A stretch of DNA of 64,000 nt from Pseudomonadota bacterium (GTDB lineage Bacteria; Pseudomonadota; Alphaproteobacteria; Rhizobiales; Hyphomicrobiaceae). A program made the translations under genes and the position numbers. Positions within the stretch are counted from its first letter, which is position 1. Each line of letters begins with the position of its first letter. Of this stretch, positions 16,231 through 25,246 are shown piece after piece. Under the pieces are notes generated by a model. It did not search any database, had not been told where the DNA came from, and was given only the letters and a program-made list of their open reading frames with translations. The DNA lies in assembly GCA_023412805.1 (NCBI GenBank), contig JAEZRM010000137.1, forward strand, positions 62,001 to 126,000, given 5' to 3'.

Positions 16231-17487
16231 CTAGCTCCTCACTATTCTTACCGTGTGATCAGGAAACGCCACATCACGAAAGCTCGCGTGCGCGACGAGT
16301 ACGACATGCAGATGCGCTGTCGAAAGGGCCGTCTCTGTATCGAGAAGTTGTACTTCGCCTAGATCTGCTGGTAGAGTGGAGGTGTGCGGCTCAACGACAA
16401 CGACGCGCCCACTATGGTGGGCCCTCAACAGTCGTATCACTTCCAACGCCGGGCTTTCTCGTAGATCATCAATGTCAGGCTTGAAGCTTGCACCATAGCA
16501 GGCCACAGTCAGCCGATCAGGCGGCACGGAGTTGTCCAGGCGCTGCATGTCGGCAAGCTTGGCTTTGACTCTCTGGAGCACCCAGGCCGGCATACTGTCG
16601 TTCACCTGGCGCGAGGTGCGAATCAATCGCGCCTCTTCCGGCGCACCGGCCACGATGAACCACGGGTCGATAGCGATGCAGTGCCCGCCGACACCAGGTC
16701 CCGGCCTAAGAATGTTCACTCTAGGATGATGGTTCGCGAGCTTAATGAGGTTCCAAACGTCAATTGCGTGCTTTTCACAGATCTTGGATAGCTCGTTTGC
16801 GAACGCAATATTGACGTCGCGAAAACTGTTCTCGCTCAGTTTGGCAAGTTCGGCGGTCTTGGGATCGGTGATCATGCATTCGCCCTTTACGAATTGTCGA
16901 TAGAGCTCGACGGTCCGGGCACTGCATCGCTCGCTCATTCCTGCAATTATGCGGTCATTAGTCACAAGCTCTTGGATTACCCGCCCCGGCAAGACCCGCT
17001 CCGGACAGTATGCAACCAGGACGTCTGCTTTCTCTCGGGCATCGTGCGGAAAGCGGAGATCCGGACGAGCCTCCGCAAGCCATGAGCACAATTTGCCAGT
17101 CGTGCCGACAGGCGATGTCGACTCCAGCACAACAAGGTTTCCTTGCTTCAATACCGGCGCAATGGCCAGCGCTGCGGCCCTTATAAAACGCAAATCCGGC
17201 TCGTGATGATCGCCTTGGAATGGAGTTGGAACGGCGATTAGAAACGCTTCCGCCGGCTCCGGCTGCAAGGTTGCACGAAGGTAGCCCTCTTTGACAACGC
17301 TATGAACCAAAATGTCGAGATCTGGCTCGATAAAATGTATCGCACCGCTATTGATTGTCTCTACGACGCGCGGATTTACATCCACGCCGATGACATGAAT
17401 CTTGCGCGCCGCCAGCATGGCGGCCGTGGGTAGGCCAATGTAGCCGAGTCCCACAACTGAAATCCGCGAAAATCTATGACCCGTCAT
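16231..17487 (-). CDS. wecC: UDP-N-acetyl-D-mannosamine 6-dehydrogenase
   Basis: A 418-residue member of the UDP-sugar 6-dehydrogenase family. It oxidises UDP-ManNAc to UDP-ManNAc uronate with two NAD+. The N-terminal Rossmann motif is VVGLGYIGLPTAAMLA. The catalytic Cys is C270 in GVGGHCIAIDPWF, the form typical of WecC rather than UDP-glucose dehydrogenase. It overlaps wecB by 14 nt, which indicates coupled synthesis of UDP-ManNAcA from UDP-GlcNAc. The product feeds a surface polysaccharide. Confidence 0.9.
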   Translation of the reverse strand: MTGHRFSRISVVGLGYIGLPTAAMLAARKIHVIGVDVNPRVVETINSGAIHFIEPDLDILVHSVVKEGYLRATLQPEPAEAFLIAVPTPFQGDHHEPDLRFIRAAALAIAPVLKQGNLVVLESTSPVGTTGKLCSWLAEARPDLRFPHDAREKADVLVAYCPERVLPGRVIQELVTNDRIIAGMSERCSARTVELYRQFVKGECMITDPKTAELAKLSENSFRDVNIAFANELSKICEKHAIDVWNLIKLANHHPRVNILRPGPGVGGHCIAIDPWFIVAGAPEEARLIRTSRQVNDSMPAWVLQRVKAKLADMQRLDNSVPPDRLTVACYGASFKPDIDDLRESPALEVIRLLRAHHSGRVVVVEPHTSTLPADLGEVQLLDTETALSTAHLHVVLVAHASFRDVAFPDHTVRIVRS

Positions 17488-18601
17488 TTTTCAACCATTC
17501 AAGTATTCTCCCACATGCGCGACCATCGCCATATGGATTAAGAGCATTAGCCATTGTCCGATAAACACTATCGTCGCGAATAAGTCGGCTCGCCTCCGTG
17601 ACGATTTTCTCCACATTCGTCCCAACAATCTTGACCGTGCCGGCCGCCACCGCCTCCGGACGCTCCGTTGTGTCGCGCAGGACCAGTACCGGTTTACCCA
17701 GAGAGGGAGCCTCCTCCTGAATGCCGCCAGAGTCTGTCAATATGATGTGGGACATCATCATCAGATAGACGAAGGGCACGTAGTCGAGCGGATCAATCAT
17801 GATGATGTTGCCCACCCCACTCAGGCGCAACTTCACCGGCCCACTGACGTTCGGATTTGGATGGACTGGATAGACGATCACGCAATCGGGGAATTTGGTC
17901 GCGATCTCTCTCAGGGCAACACAAATTCTTTCGAAGCCACCCCCGAAGCTTTCCCTGCGATGCGCGGTTACCAGAATTATCCTTCCGCGACCAATGATAG
18001 AGCCGAGTTGCTCGCTCAGGCGTTCTTTGAGAACCCCGTCACTGCTGATCCGCGCTCTGCACGACAGCAAAGCGTCGACCACGGTATTCCCAGTGACGCA
18101 AATTCGACTTGGGTGGATACCTTCAGCTAGGAGGTTCTTTTGCGCTGACAGAGTTGGCGCAAAATGATGGCGAGTGACAGCCGCTGTCAGCTTCCTGTTT
18201 GCTTCCTCCGGCCACGGGGAGTAGAGGTTGCCGGTTCGCAATCCAGCCTCCACGTGACCGACCGGAATTTGTCGGTAGTAAGCCGCAAGCGCGCTGGCAA
18301 ATGTAGTCGCGGTGTCCCCGTGCACGAGCACAAGATCCGGCTGCTCCGCTTCGAGGACGGATTGCATAGCACGCAGTACGCACGCCGTTACATCAAAAAG
18401 AGACTGACTGGGCCTCATGACATCGAGATCATGATCGGGCGTCAGATCAAATGCCGTCAGCACCTGATCCAGCATTTGCCGGTGCTGCCCCGTCACACAA
18501 AGCCTTAAACTAAAATCCGGATCAGATCGAAGCGCCGACACGAGCGGCGCCATCTTGATAGCTTCCGGCCTCGTGCCCACAACCGTGAGTATCTTCTTCA
18601 T
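17474..18601 (-). CDS. wecB: UDP-N-acetylglucosamine 2-epimerase (non-hydrolysing)
   Basis: A 375-residue GT-B-fold epimerase that interconverts UDP-GlcNAc and UDP-ManNAc. Signature sequences are VGTRPEAIKMAPLVSAL at the N-terminus, GDTATTFASALAAYY and HVEAGLRTGN in the middle, and DSGGIQEEAPSLGKPVLVLR near residue 290. It is the first gene of the minus-strand cluster wecB-wecC-glycosyltransferase, and the promoter should lie in 18602-18911. Confidence 0.93.
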   Translation of the reverse strand: MKKILTVVGTRPEAIKMAPLVSALRSDPDFSLRLCVTGQHRQMLDQVLTAFDLTPDHDLDVMRPSQSLFDVTACVLRAMQSVLEAEQPDLVLVHGDTATTFASALAAYYRQIPVGHVEAGLRTGNLYSPWPEEANRKLTAAVTRHHFAPTLSAQKNLLAEGIHPSRICVTGNTVVDALLSCRARISSDGVLKERLSEQLGSIIGRGRIILVTAHRRESFGGGFERICVALREIATKFPDCVIVYPVHPNPNVSGPVKLRLSGVGNIIMIDPLDYVPFVYLMMMSHIILTDSGGIQEEAPSLGKPVLVLRDTTERPEAVAAGTVKIVGTNVEKIVTEASRLIRDDSVYRTMANALNPYGDGRACGRILEWLKNDGS

Positions 18602-18911
18602 GGGCTAAAGACTGCATAGACCCAAGAAGGGGGGAAGTTACCGAGGAGATTTATCCACAGATATCGCAACGAGAGAATGAGACGTGCCATTATTTCGGCA
18701 ATGAGATGCGCTCGCCGCTCATTAGGCGCCCTGTTCACGGCCCCTTCCTGGCCTGCGTCGTGCAATGACGGTGCCCAAAGTGTGAGTAGCAATAGGAGCC
18801 CCGCCAGGACTATCGTGACGGCCGATCGTTCGCACCCGAGCCCGCAACGCCGCCGAAATGCCGTAGAATGCAGAGGGCGACACTCTGAGCCTCCATCACT
18901 AGGGATTACCT
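18602..18911. other. Divergent intergenic region, 310 bp
   Basis: It separates wecB (minus) from the pyruvyl-transferase gene (plus), so it should hold two promoters. No operator, riboswitch or credible small gene was identified. Confidence 0.4.
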
Positions 18912-20165
18912 ATGCTCTCATCCGCATTCGCATACGCATTTCTCGGAACAAACGTCGGCGATGTCGGAGTAACGAAGGGAGCCATTTCTCTAGCGAGAGC
19001 ATGCGGAATGTTGGGGCGCGGTCGCTTCTTAGCGCCGAAGCTCAACAGGCGTGCCCGTGAGACCTGGGCACAGGACATCTTCAGCACGTTCCCCGATTAC
19101 GAGCTGTTCGAATGGGATTTCAAGTCTCTGTCGCGCTCGGGCCCCCCGAGCGATGCAGACGTGGACCGGATGACGGACCCGTCACTGCTTGACAAGCTTC
19201 GCATCAACGATGCGAAGATCTTCTTTTATACGGGCGGAGAGCATCTGTTCTCATATGCAGAACGAGATGGCCAAGACTGGGATCTGCTTATTCGCCTTGC
19301 GCCCCTGCTGGCTGGACATCGCTCAAAGAAGAAAGTGGTCATTCTACCAGCGACCTTCGGGCCGTTTGAAACGCCGTTCGCTCGGCGTCTCGCCGTTCGC
19401 ATGCTCGAGGCTACCGATGTGCTGGCTGTGAGAGACCTGAAGTCGCAGGAGACAATTGGCGATTTGATGGGCAGTAGGCCGCCCTACGGCCTGGATCCCG
19501 CGTTCTTCATTAGTCCTGGCAAAGTTCGGAGTTTAGCGCCGGTTCCCCTGACCGCAAATCTCATCATGCGACTAGATCATTTCGGTCTGCGCACTGGTGC
19601 CGCGGCTTCAAAGCAGCGCGCGCAGGAACTCGAACTCAATGGGTATCAAGAGGCTCGCTCGTATCAGATCCATCGTGAGGTTGCTGCGAAGCTACTGCTG
19701 TCGGGCGTGAAGATCCGATTATTCGTTCAGTGCCTAGCCGACGACGCTCCAGCTCGATCTCTGCTCGCGGAACTGGACGACCGATTTCCTGGCCAGGTAG
19801 AGCTGAAAAAACCTACGTCGCCCGAGAGCTTCATAAGTGAACTTGGCGGTGGACACATCACGTTAACGAGTCGCTTTCACGGGGCGATCTTCTCGCTGCT
19901 TGCCTCCCGCCAAGCTGTAGCCCTGTACTTCGATGACCACGGGCACAAAATGCCCGGCCTATTCGACGCACTTGGCATGTCCCGGTTCTGCTTCAGCGCC
20001 TCCCACGAAGATCCACAGACAATCGCGGACATGTGTTGTCGAGCAATGGACGAGTATCAAGGCCGAGATGCGCAAATCGATGCATTATTGGCATCGCTAC
20101 GCTTACACACCATCGCCATCTTCGCAGACCATATGCCGAAGATTCAACGGCAGCCCCCCCTTTAG
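18912..20165 (+). CDS. Polysaccharide pyruvyl transferase family protein
   Basis: A 417-residue member of the CsaB/WcaK/AmsJ family that transfers pyruvate from phosphoenolpyruvate to a sugar of a surface polysaccharide as a ketal. The N-terminus has the family pattern FLGTNVGDVGVTKGAI. The middle has FFYTGGEHLFSY and VVILPATFGPFETPFARRLA. The C-terminal half has SRFHGAIFSLLASRQAVAL, with the conserved His of the family. A role in pyruvylating the polymer made with the wec genes is inferred from context. Confidence 0.8.
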   Translation: MLSSAFAYAFLGTNVGDVGVTKGAISLARACGMLGRGRFLAPKLNRRARETWAQDIFSTFPDYELFEWDFKSLSRSGPPSDADVDRMTDPSLLDKLRINDAKIFFYTGGEHLFSYAERDGQDWDLLIRLAPLLAGHRSKKKVVILPATFGPFETPFARRLAVRMLEATDVLAVRDLKSQETIGDLMGSRPPYGLDPAFFISPGKVRSLAPVPLTANLIMRLDHFGLRTGAAASKQRAQELELNGYQEARSYQIHREVAAKLLLSGVKIRLFVQCLADDAPARSLLAELDDRFPGQVELKKPTSPESFISELGGGHITLTSRFHGAIFSLLASRQAVALYFDDHGHKMPGLFDALGMSRFCFSASHEDPQTIADMCCRAMDEYQGRDAQIDALLASLRLHTIAIFADHMPKIQRQPPL

Positions 20166-20279
20166 GTGGGCGCGAGTTTGGGATGAGGCGCGGCACGCTT
20201 TGAACGCCAAGATCAGCGGGCGGGAAAGCGCTGCCCGCCTCAATTCTGCAATGCTGGCACCACGCGGATCGCGCCGGGA

Positions 20280-22049
20280 CTACGAGCTTTTCGCCTCCGC
20301 CTCGAGATGCTCGAACTGAAGGCGATGCAGGCGAGCATAGCGGCCGTCACGCCGCAGCAACTCGGTTTGGGTGCCACTCTCGACAACAGCGCCGTTGTCG
20401 AGGACGTGGATGACATCGGCCGTTGCGACCGTCGCGAGGCGATGCGCGATCACGATAGTGGTGCGCTCACGCGTCAAGGACTGCAAAGCGATCTGGATCG
20501 TACGCTCCGTCTCGCTGTCGAGCGCCGATGTGGGCTCATCGAGTAGGATGATCGGCGCATCCTTCAGAATGGCCCGTGCAATCGAGAGACGCTGTCGCTG
20601 ACCGCCGGATAGCCGCCCGCCGAGCTCGCCGACCGGTGTTTCATAACCTTGCGGCAATCGCTGGATGAATTCATAGGCGTGCGCGGCCCGCGTTGCTGCG
20701 CGCAGCCTTTCCTCGGAACAATCCTTGAGATTGCCGACGAGGTTCTCTCGGATCGTCCCCTCGAACACGAAGGCATCCTGACTGACGAGAGCAATTTGGC
20801 TACGCAGGGATGATATAGAGACATTTGCAATCTGTTGGCCGTCGATCGCAATCGACCCGCCAGCCGGTAGCCAAAGCCTCTGGAGAAGGTTAAATACGGT
20901 CGTCTTGCCGCTTCCCGACAGCCCCACAAGGGCCGTGGTCCTTCCAGCGGGTGCGACGAAACTCAAGTCTCTCAGGACCGGCGCGTTCTTCGCATACGCA
21001 AACGACACCTTTTCGAAGCGAACCTCGCCGCGCGTCACGGCGAGCGGGCTCTTTGGCGTGGTCTCAGCCTCGATCGCGGGCATATCGAGAATTTTGTAGA
21101 GCATCCGCACCTGCGCGGATGAGTGGACGAGTTGAAGCTGCAGCCGGGAAAGCCGGCGAAGCGGCTCGCCAGCCATCAACAGCGCGGCGATGAAAGCGAA
21201 GAATTCTCCGGGCGATCGCCCGTGTGACATCGTGCTCCAACCTGCGTAGGCCACCGCCATTGCGAGCGCCAGTCCCGCAACGCCCTCCATAAGCGGGTTC
21301 ACGCGAGCCTTGATGGAGACGATCTTGTTGTTGAGACGCTGCACCGCCTCGATGCAGGCATCCATGTGATGGCGCATGGCGTCCTCGAGCTGGAAGGACT
21401 TGACGATGCGTATGCCCTGCGACGTCTCGCGCATGGCCGACACGATTTTTGCCGTCGAATGCGTTTCGCTTCCGGCCACCTTTTTGACCCGACGGCTCAG
21501 CTCCCGCATTCCGTACGCTGCAACCGGGCCGACGATGATGAGCACACTCGACAGGAGTGGATCCTGCAGAGCCATTACTATGAACAACCCGATAACCGTG
21601 AGGAGATCCCGACCGAGGGCAACGGCAAGCAAATGCATCATCCCGCGCGCGGCGCGCGCATTGTTCGATATCCGCGTGATCAGCTCTCCCGAGCTGCGCT
21701 CCTGGAAGAACTTCATGTCCATCAGAAGCATGTGGTCGTAGACGCGCTTTTGCATTTCGGCAACGATCTGGTTGCCGATGCGGCTCAGCACGATCTCCTG
21801 GATGTAGGCGGCAGCGCCTTTGACCATGAACAGGCCTACAATGACCAGAGGAAGCCACGCCAACGCTTGTTGATCGCGTTTGACGAAGATGTCATTGATG
21901 ACATCGCGCATCAGCCACGCTGTCAGCGCGGTTGCCCCCGCAACGACGCCCATAAACACGAAGGCCACTGCATATCGGGGCATGTAGACGCGAGCGTGCT
22001 CTGTGAACAGCCGCTTGATGATTGGCCAAGTTCCGTCGTCGACGCTCAT
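20280..22049 (-). CDS. MsbA-like ABC exporter (lipid/LPS flippase type)
   Basis: A 589-residue half-transporter: six membrane helices in residues 1-320, then an ATPase domain. It has Walker A GLSGSGKTTVF, Q-loop LVSQDAF, signature LSGGQRQRLSIARAIL, Walker B IILLDEPTSALD and the switch His in VIAHRLATV. As in MsbA it should work as a homodimer moving a lipid-linked substrate across the inner membrane. Beside polysaccharide genes, a lipid-linked glycan is a reasonable substrate, but an ordinary MsbA role is equally possible. Confidence 0.85.
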   Translation of the reverse strand: MSVDDGTWPIIKRLFTEHARVYMPRYAVAFVFMGVVAGATALTAWLMRDVINDIFVKRDQQALAWLPLVIVGLFMVKGAAAYIQEIVLSRIGNQIVAEMQKRVYDHMLLMDMKFFQERSSGELITRISNNARAARGMMHLLAVALGRDLLTVIGLFIVMALQDPLLSSVLIIVGPVAAYGMRELSRRVKKVAGSETHSTAKIVSAMRETSQGIRIVKSFQLEDAMRHHMDACIEAVQRLNNKIVSIKARVNPLMEGVAGLALAMAVAYAGWSTMSHGRSPGEFFAFIAALLMAGEPLRRLSRLQLQLVHSSAQVRMLYKILDMPAIEAETTPKSPLAVTRGEVRFEKVSFAYAKNAPVLRDLSFVAPAGRTTALVGLSGSGKTTVFNLLQRLWLPAGGSIAIDGQQIANVSISSLRSQIALVSQDAFVFEGTIRENLVGNLKDCSEERLRAATRAAHAYEFIQRLPQGYETPVGELGGRLSGGQRQRLSIARAILKDAPIILLDEPTSALDSETERTIQIALQSLTRERTTIVIAHRLATVATADVIHVLDNGAVVESGTQTELLRRDGRYARLHRLQFEHLEAEAKSS

Positions 22050-22638
22050 TCCGGTGCCTGCTCTGTGGTGCTCCTCAACAATCTCGTGAGCTTGTGAGGG
22101 GCGTGCGCACTATCAGTAAGTCGACATTGAGGCCTCTGCCGGACATCAAAGCGACATAGCTGTGGATAAACTGTGGAGGGCCATCACGGCCATCGACCAA
22201 CGGCGCCGACAACACTTCAACGCAGCAGCTTGAGCTTCAACCAGATGAGCCGAACACTCTCTTAGCTCAGCCGCTCAACCGTCCCGAAAAGCCTGACGAC
22301 GGACAAGGGCGCGGCACGTTTCTTCGCTAGGTGCTCAGCCGTGAGCTGCTGCCTGCAACGTTGTTCCTCAGCGTAGTATTCGTTCCACTGGCTACGATAA
22401 TAGAAGTACACCAGCGCGTAACCGATGAGACGATGGTCGCAGCACTGCCGCCAGCTAGGCAAAAGTGGCTGACGGGTTCGCTTCGAGGTACGGCGAGCCC
22501 TGAGGTTTGCCCGCCTCAGCGCTCACGCAGTCCGTCGAGCCCATTGTCACGCGATCTGCAACCGTGGCCGGTAGCCGCGGTCATGCATGGCGCAGTGGTC
22601 CAAGCGTCGTCGTGCGAGCGTTGGTCAGTTGAGCATCA
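22050..22638. other. 590-bp stretch without a firm gene
   Basis: A minus-strand frame at 22262-22462 (66 residues, with GYALVYFYYRSQWNEYYAEE) has protein-like composition and one possible membrane helix. It has no clear ribosome binding site or family, so it may be a decayed phage gene. The rest shows nothing recognisable, including no start of a large terminase downstream of the small terminase remnant. Confidence 0.3.
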
Positions 22639-22820
22639 TCACGCGAGTCCCGCCGCGCGCTTTTTGGCGCGAGCTAAGCGAGCTGCAAGGTCATCTAATC
22701 CGCCGACCGCGAGCTTGTCGTTATAGAGGCCGAGGTGGCGGCAGAGTTGATCGAGAGCCTTTGCCTTGTCGGCGAGCTTGATCGTGAAGTTGCCGTTCCT
22801 GTCCCAACCCCAGCCGACAG
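22639..22820 (-). pseudogene. Phage terminase small subunit, C-terminal fragment
   Basis: The last roughly 58 codons read GWGWDRNGNFTIKLADKAKA, LDQLCRHLGLYNDKLAVGGL, then DDLAARLARAKKRAAG. This matches the end of Terminase_2-type small subunits, where (I/V)KLxDKxxAL(E/D)xLxxHLGL(F/Y) is characteristic. The 5' part is replaced by the truncated end of an IS3 orfB at about 22820. It is the only virion-related sequence seen in the island. Confidence 0.6.
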
Positions 22821-23456
22821 GAACCAGTGTGCCGATAGGCACTCGGCGCGGAACTCGCCGTTCAGGCTCTCGATGAAGGCGTTGTCCGTCGGCTTGCCGG
22901 GCCGCGAAAAATCGAGTTCGACGCCGCGGGCATAGGCCCACATGTCGAGATCCTTCGACACGAACTCGGGACCTTGATCGACGCGGATCGACTTCGGATA
23001 GCCGATCTTCCTGCAAACCTCATCGAGTGCTGCGACGACATCGGCACCGGTGAAGCGCTCACGCACCTCGATCGCCGGTACGTAGCGCGTGAAAGCATCG
23101 ATCACCGTGAGGATCCGGATCTTGCGGCCGTCGTAGAGCTGATCGTGCACGAAATCCATCGCCCAAACGTCGTTGGCACCAGCAGGTGCCGAGCGTCCCT
23201 CTCGCAGCTTCGCTTTGACCTTTCGCTTCGGCGACTCCTCACGCCGCAGCAGCACGTGAATGCGCCGGTAGCCATAGCGCACGCGCGTCTCCGCGATCTC
23301 CTTGATGCGTTGCTTGAGGATGGCCTGCGACGGACGGCGGCACTTGTAGTGGTAGCTCGATGGATCGACGCGGAGGTTGCGACAGACGCGGCGAATGCTC
23401 ATTTGCCAGATCGCCCGAACGTCATCGACAAGCTCCCGCTGCCGCGCAGGCCTCAT
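22817..23456 (-). pseudogene. IS3-family transposase OrfB, internally deleted and 3'-truncated
   Basis: It carries the DDE motifs D in WAMDFVHDQL, D in RVDQGPEFVSKD and E in FIESLNGEFRAE. Between GYRRIHVLLRREE and SPKRKVKAKL about 20 residues usual for the family are missing. The C-terminus stops at HWFLS, where the frame runs into unrelated sequence. It is probably inactive. Confidence 0.75.
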
Positions 23457-23719
23457 AGCTTTCTTTTGATGACGTGCTGCAGCATCTCCTTGTCGAGCGA
23501 CAGGTCAGCCACGATCCGCTTCAGCCGCCCGTTCTCCTCCACGAGCTGGCGGAGGCGCTTCATCTCCGACGGCATCAGGCCACCGTACTTCTTCCTACAG
23601 GCGTAGAACGTCGCCGGACTGATGCCCGCCCTGCGGCACACCTCCTCGACCTTCGTGCCCTCTTCCGCCTGGCGCAGAACGAAGGCGACTTGCGCCTCCG
23701 AAAACCTCGACCGCTTCAT
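23453..23719 (-). CDS. IS3-family transposase OrfA
   Basis: An 88-residue OrfA with helix-turn-helix (FSEAQVAFVLRQAEEGTKVE, then EVCRRAGISPATFYACRKKY) and a coiled-coil tail (RLRQLVEENGRLKRIVADLS). GAGGAGGAAG precedes the ATG at 23719. It is intact, but the element as a whole is defective. It overlaps orfB by 4 nt. Confidence 0.85.
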   Translation of the reverse strand: MKRSRFSEAQVAFVLRQAEEGTKVEEVCRRAGISPATFYACRKKYGGLMPSEMKRLRQLVEENGRLKRIVADLSLDKEMLQHVIKRKL

Positions 23720-23753
23720 CGGACTTCCTCCTCATGAGCCCACGGCATCATAA

Positions 23754-24425
23754 GTGGACAATTCCAGCTTCAGACGGTCCAACTTCCGGGGGGCAGGTCA
23801 TGAGCGATATTCGCCGCTTCAGCCCAACGGCAATGGGTTACAATCCGTCTATCTAACCGAGGTGCCGCGAATACTGGCTGAAGTCCTTGTCGGTCTAATC
23901 GGACAGGAGGACGAGGCGATTGTGTTGAGTGCTGCCGAGGTGTTGCCCGTGCCAGCGGACGATCTGAATGCCTGGGAAGGCAAAATTGAGCAGCGTGTGA
24001 TTGCGGATGCTTCGATCGCCGAAACCGACCGGCTGGCCATCGTCCGAGCGCGTAGAGGACAGGGCATCTTTAGGGATCGCGTGGCGCTAATTGAGAAGCG
24101 CTGTCGCATTACTGGAGTCGAGAACCCAACACACCTTGTCGCCAGTCATTGCAAGCCTTGGCGCGACGCAACCAATGAAGAGCGGTTCGATGGCGAGAAT
24201 GGCTTATTGCTCACGCCAAGCATTGATCAGCTGTTTGACCGAGGCTTCATCGGCTTTGAGAATGACGGCCGGCTTATCGTTTCGCCCGTCGCTCACCCAC
24301 AGTCATTGCTCCGCATGGGAATTCGAACGGACTGCAACGTCCATGTCGGATCCTTCTCCTGCGGGCAAAAGCGGTATCTCGAATTCCACCGCGATGCTGT
24401 CCTTCTACGAGCCGTGCGGAACTGA
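23754..24425 (+). CDS. HNH_2-type endonuclease, probably 5'-truncated
   Basis: A 223-codon frame. Residues about 115-165 carry an HNH_2 nuclease core: CRITGVENPTHLVASHCKPW, then NGLLLTPSIDQLFDRGFI, with the His/Asn pattern of the family. The N-terminal sequence derives from DNA at the edge of the adjacent IS3 element, and no good start is seen (GTG 23754 or a later codon), so the original 5' end was probably lost. The family includes restriction-like and phage-associated nucleases. It is the last gene before the right end of the island. Confidence 0.6.
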   Translation: MDNSSFRRSNFRGAGHERYSPLQPNGNGLQSVYLTEVPRILAEVLVGLIGQEDEAIVLSAAEVLPVPADDLNAWEGKIEQRVIADASIAETDRLAIVRARRGQGIFRDRVALIEKRCRITGVENPTHLVASHCKPWRDATNEERFDGENGLLLTPSIDQLFDRGFIGFENDGRLIVSPVAHPQSLLRMGIRTDCNVHVGSFSCGQKRYLEFHRDAVLLRAVRN

Positions 24426-24458
24426 GAGCGTTGTTCCGGGTTCTTTTGCTCCCCGATG

Positions 24459-24482
24459 CGCTCCCCCAAAATGCTCCCCCAA
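24459..24482 (+). repeat. TGCTCCCCCAA-type motifs inside attR
   Basis: CGCTCCCCCAA at 24459-24469 and TGCTCCCCCAA at 24472-24482, with a poorer copy from 24448. They are the same motif and orientation as the triple repeat inside attL, which supports paired integrase arm sites at both ends. Confidence 0.5.
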
Positions 24483-24543
24483 TCGAGCCGCAAAACACCG
24501 CAATATCAATGCCATCAACAACCTAGCATTCGATCCCTGACAG

Positions 24544-24562
24544 TCCTAGTCCCCCAGCCAAA
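24544..24562 (+). repeat. attR core
   Basis: An exact copy of the 19-bp attL core in the tRNA-Gln 3' end. It marks the right boundary of the island. The flanking bases differ on both sides. The stretch 24563-24798 is host intergenic DNA with no gene recognised. Confidence 0.85.
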
Positions 24563-24798
24563 AGCCTCGCCTATCCAGCGGAACTAGCTTGCGTTTCTTC
24601 ACCCAGCGCGAAACCGGTTCCCGCAGAGGCTCCTGACGGGTTGTTGCTCGAAAGCCTTGCGCGCGCAGGAGATTATCATCTCCGCACTGAACTCGGATCT
24701 GATAAGAGTTTGCTGGTGCTTTCCTCCGAATAGACTGCGAGGATGCCACCACTATTTTAGAACCACGCGTGCCTTTCTCCGCAGGAGGTTGCTAGCCA

Positions 24799-25182
24799 AT
24801 GTCTCAAGCGCGGGAGCCCCAGAAGCCGGAAGATTTGCGGGGCGTGCGTGTCCTGATCGTCGAGGATCAATGGCACATTGCCACCGCGCTGAAATCGCTC
24901 CTCGAACTCGAAGCCATGGACGTGTGCGGGCCGGTGGGAAGAATCTCTGACGCCCAACGGCTGGCCGAGGAGCACGTGCCCGAGCTGGCGATCGTCGACA
25001 TCAATCTCAAGGGCGAGCTGGCTTACTCCCTCATCGATGCTCTGCACGATCGAGGGATCCGCATCGTGGTCATCTCCGGTTATGCGGAGCTGTCGCGACT
25101 GTCGAACAAGGTGACTGCAGCGTTGCAGAAGCCGTTTCATGGTCCAGAGTTGCTGGAAACATTGCGCCGCGCGCTCAACTGA
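24799..25182 (+). CDS. Single-domain response regulator
   Basis: A 127-residue receiver domain without an output domain. The acidic pocket is VEDQ, the phosphorylated Asp is D67 (IVDINLKGE), and the conserved Lys lies in ALQKPF. Such stand-alone receivers pass phosphate to other proteins or act as sinks. It is convergent with the HWE kinase 64 bp downstream, its most likely partner. Confidence 0.85.
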   Translation: MSQAREPQKPEDLRGVRVLIVEDQWHIATALKSLLELEAMDVCGPVGRISDAQRLAEEHVPELAIVDINLKGELAYSLIDALHDRGIRIVVISGYAELSRLSNKVTAALQKPFHGPELLETLRRALN

Positions 25183-25246
25183 ACGCTGCCGGCCCTGGCA
25201 TTCGTGCATTCAACGGTGCGCCGGTAATTCAGCCGGCGGAGGCCGA

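Larger units (their letters stand above)
22817..23745 (-). mobile_element. IS3-family element, 3'-truncated
   Basis: A minus-strand element with orfA (23453-23719) and orfB. Its 3' end is missing after HWFLS of OrfB, where terminase sequence follows directly. The 5' end lies around 23740-23750, but the exact terminal repeat cannot be set because the opposite end is lost. Confidence 0.7.
2437..24562. mobile_element. Integrated phage-derived island in tRNA-Gln
   Basis: About 22.1 kb bounded by a perfect 19-bp direct repeat, one copy being the tRNA-Gln 3' end. A tyrosine integrase lies immediately inside the left end, and repeated short motifs lie inside both ends. Contents: integrase, BRO-N protein, T7-type RNA polymerase, HNH-AP2 endonuclease, small unknown genes, serine recombinase, several IS3 elements, surface-polysaccharide genes, a terminase small-subunit fragment and an HNH nuclease. 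Many coding stretches look lower in GC than the flanks. No virion genes are seen, so the element is a decayed prophage, a satellite or an island built on a phage early module. Confidence 0.85.

Noticed and set aside
21366..22097. 243-codon plus-strand frame
   Set aside because: Antisense to the MsbA-like transporter. His/Asp-rich shadow.
22262..22462. 66-codon minus-strand frame with a possible membrane helix
   Set aside because: Composition is suggestive, but there is no start signal, family or conserved neighbour. Noted in the intergenic entry only.
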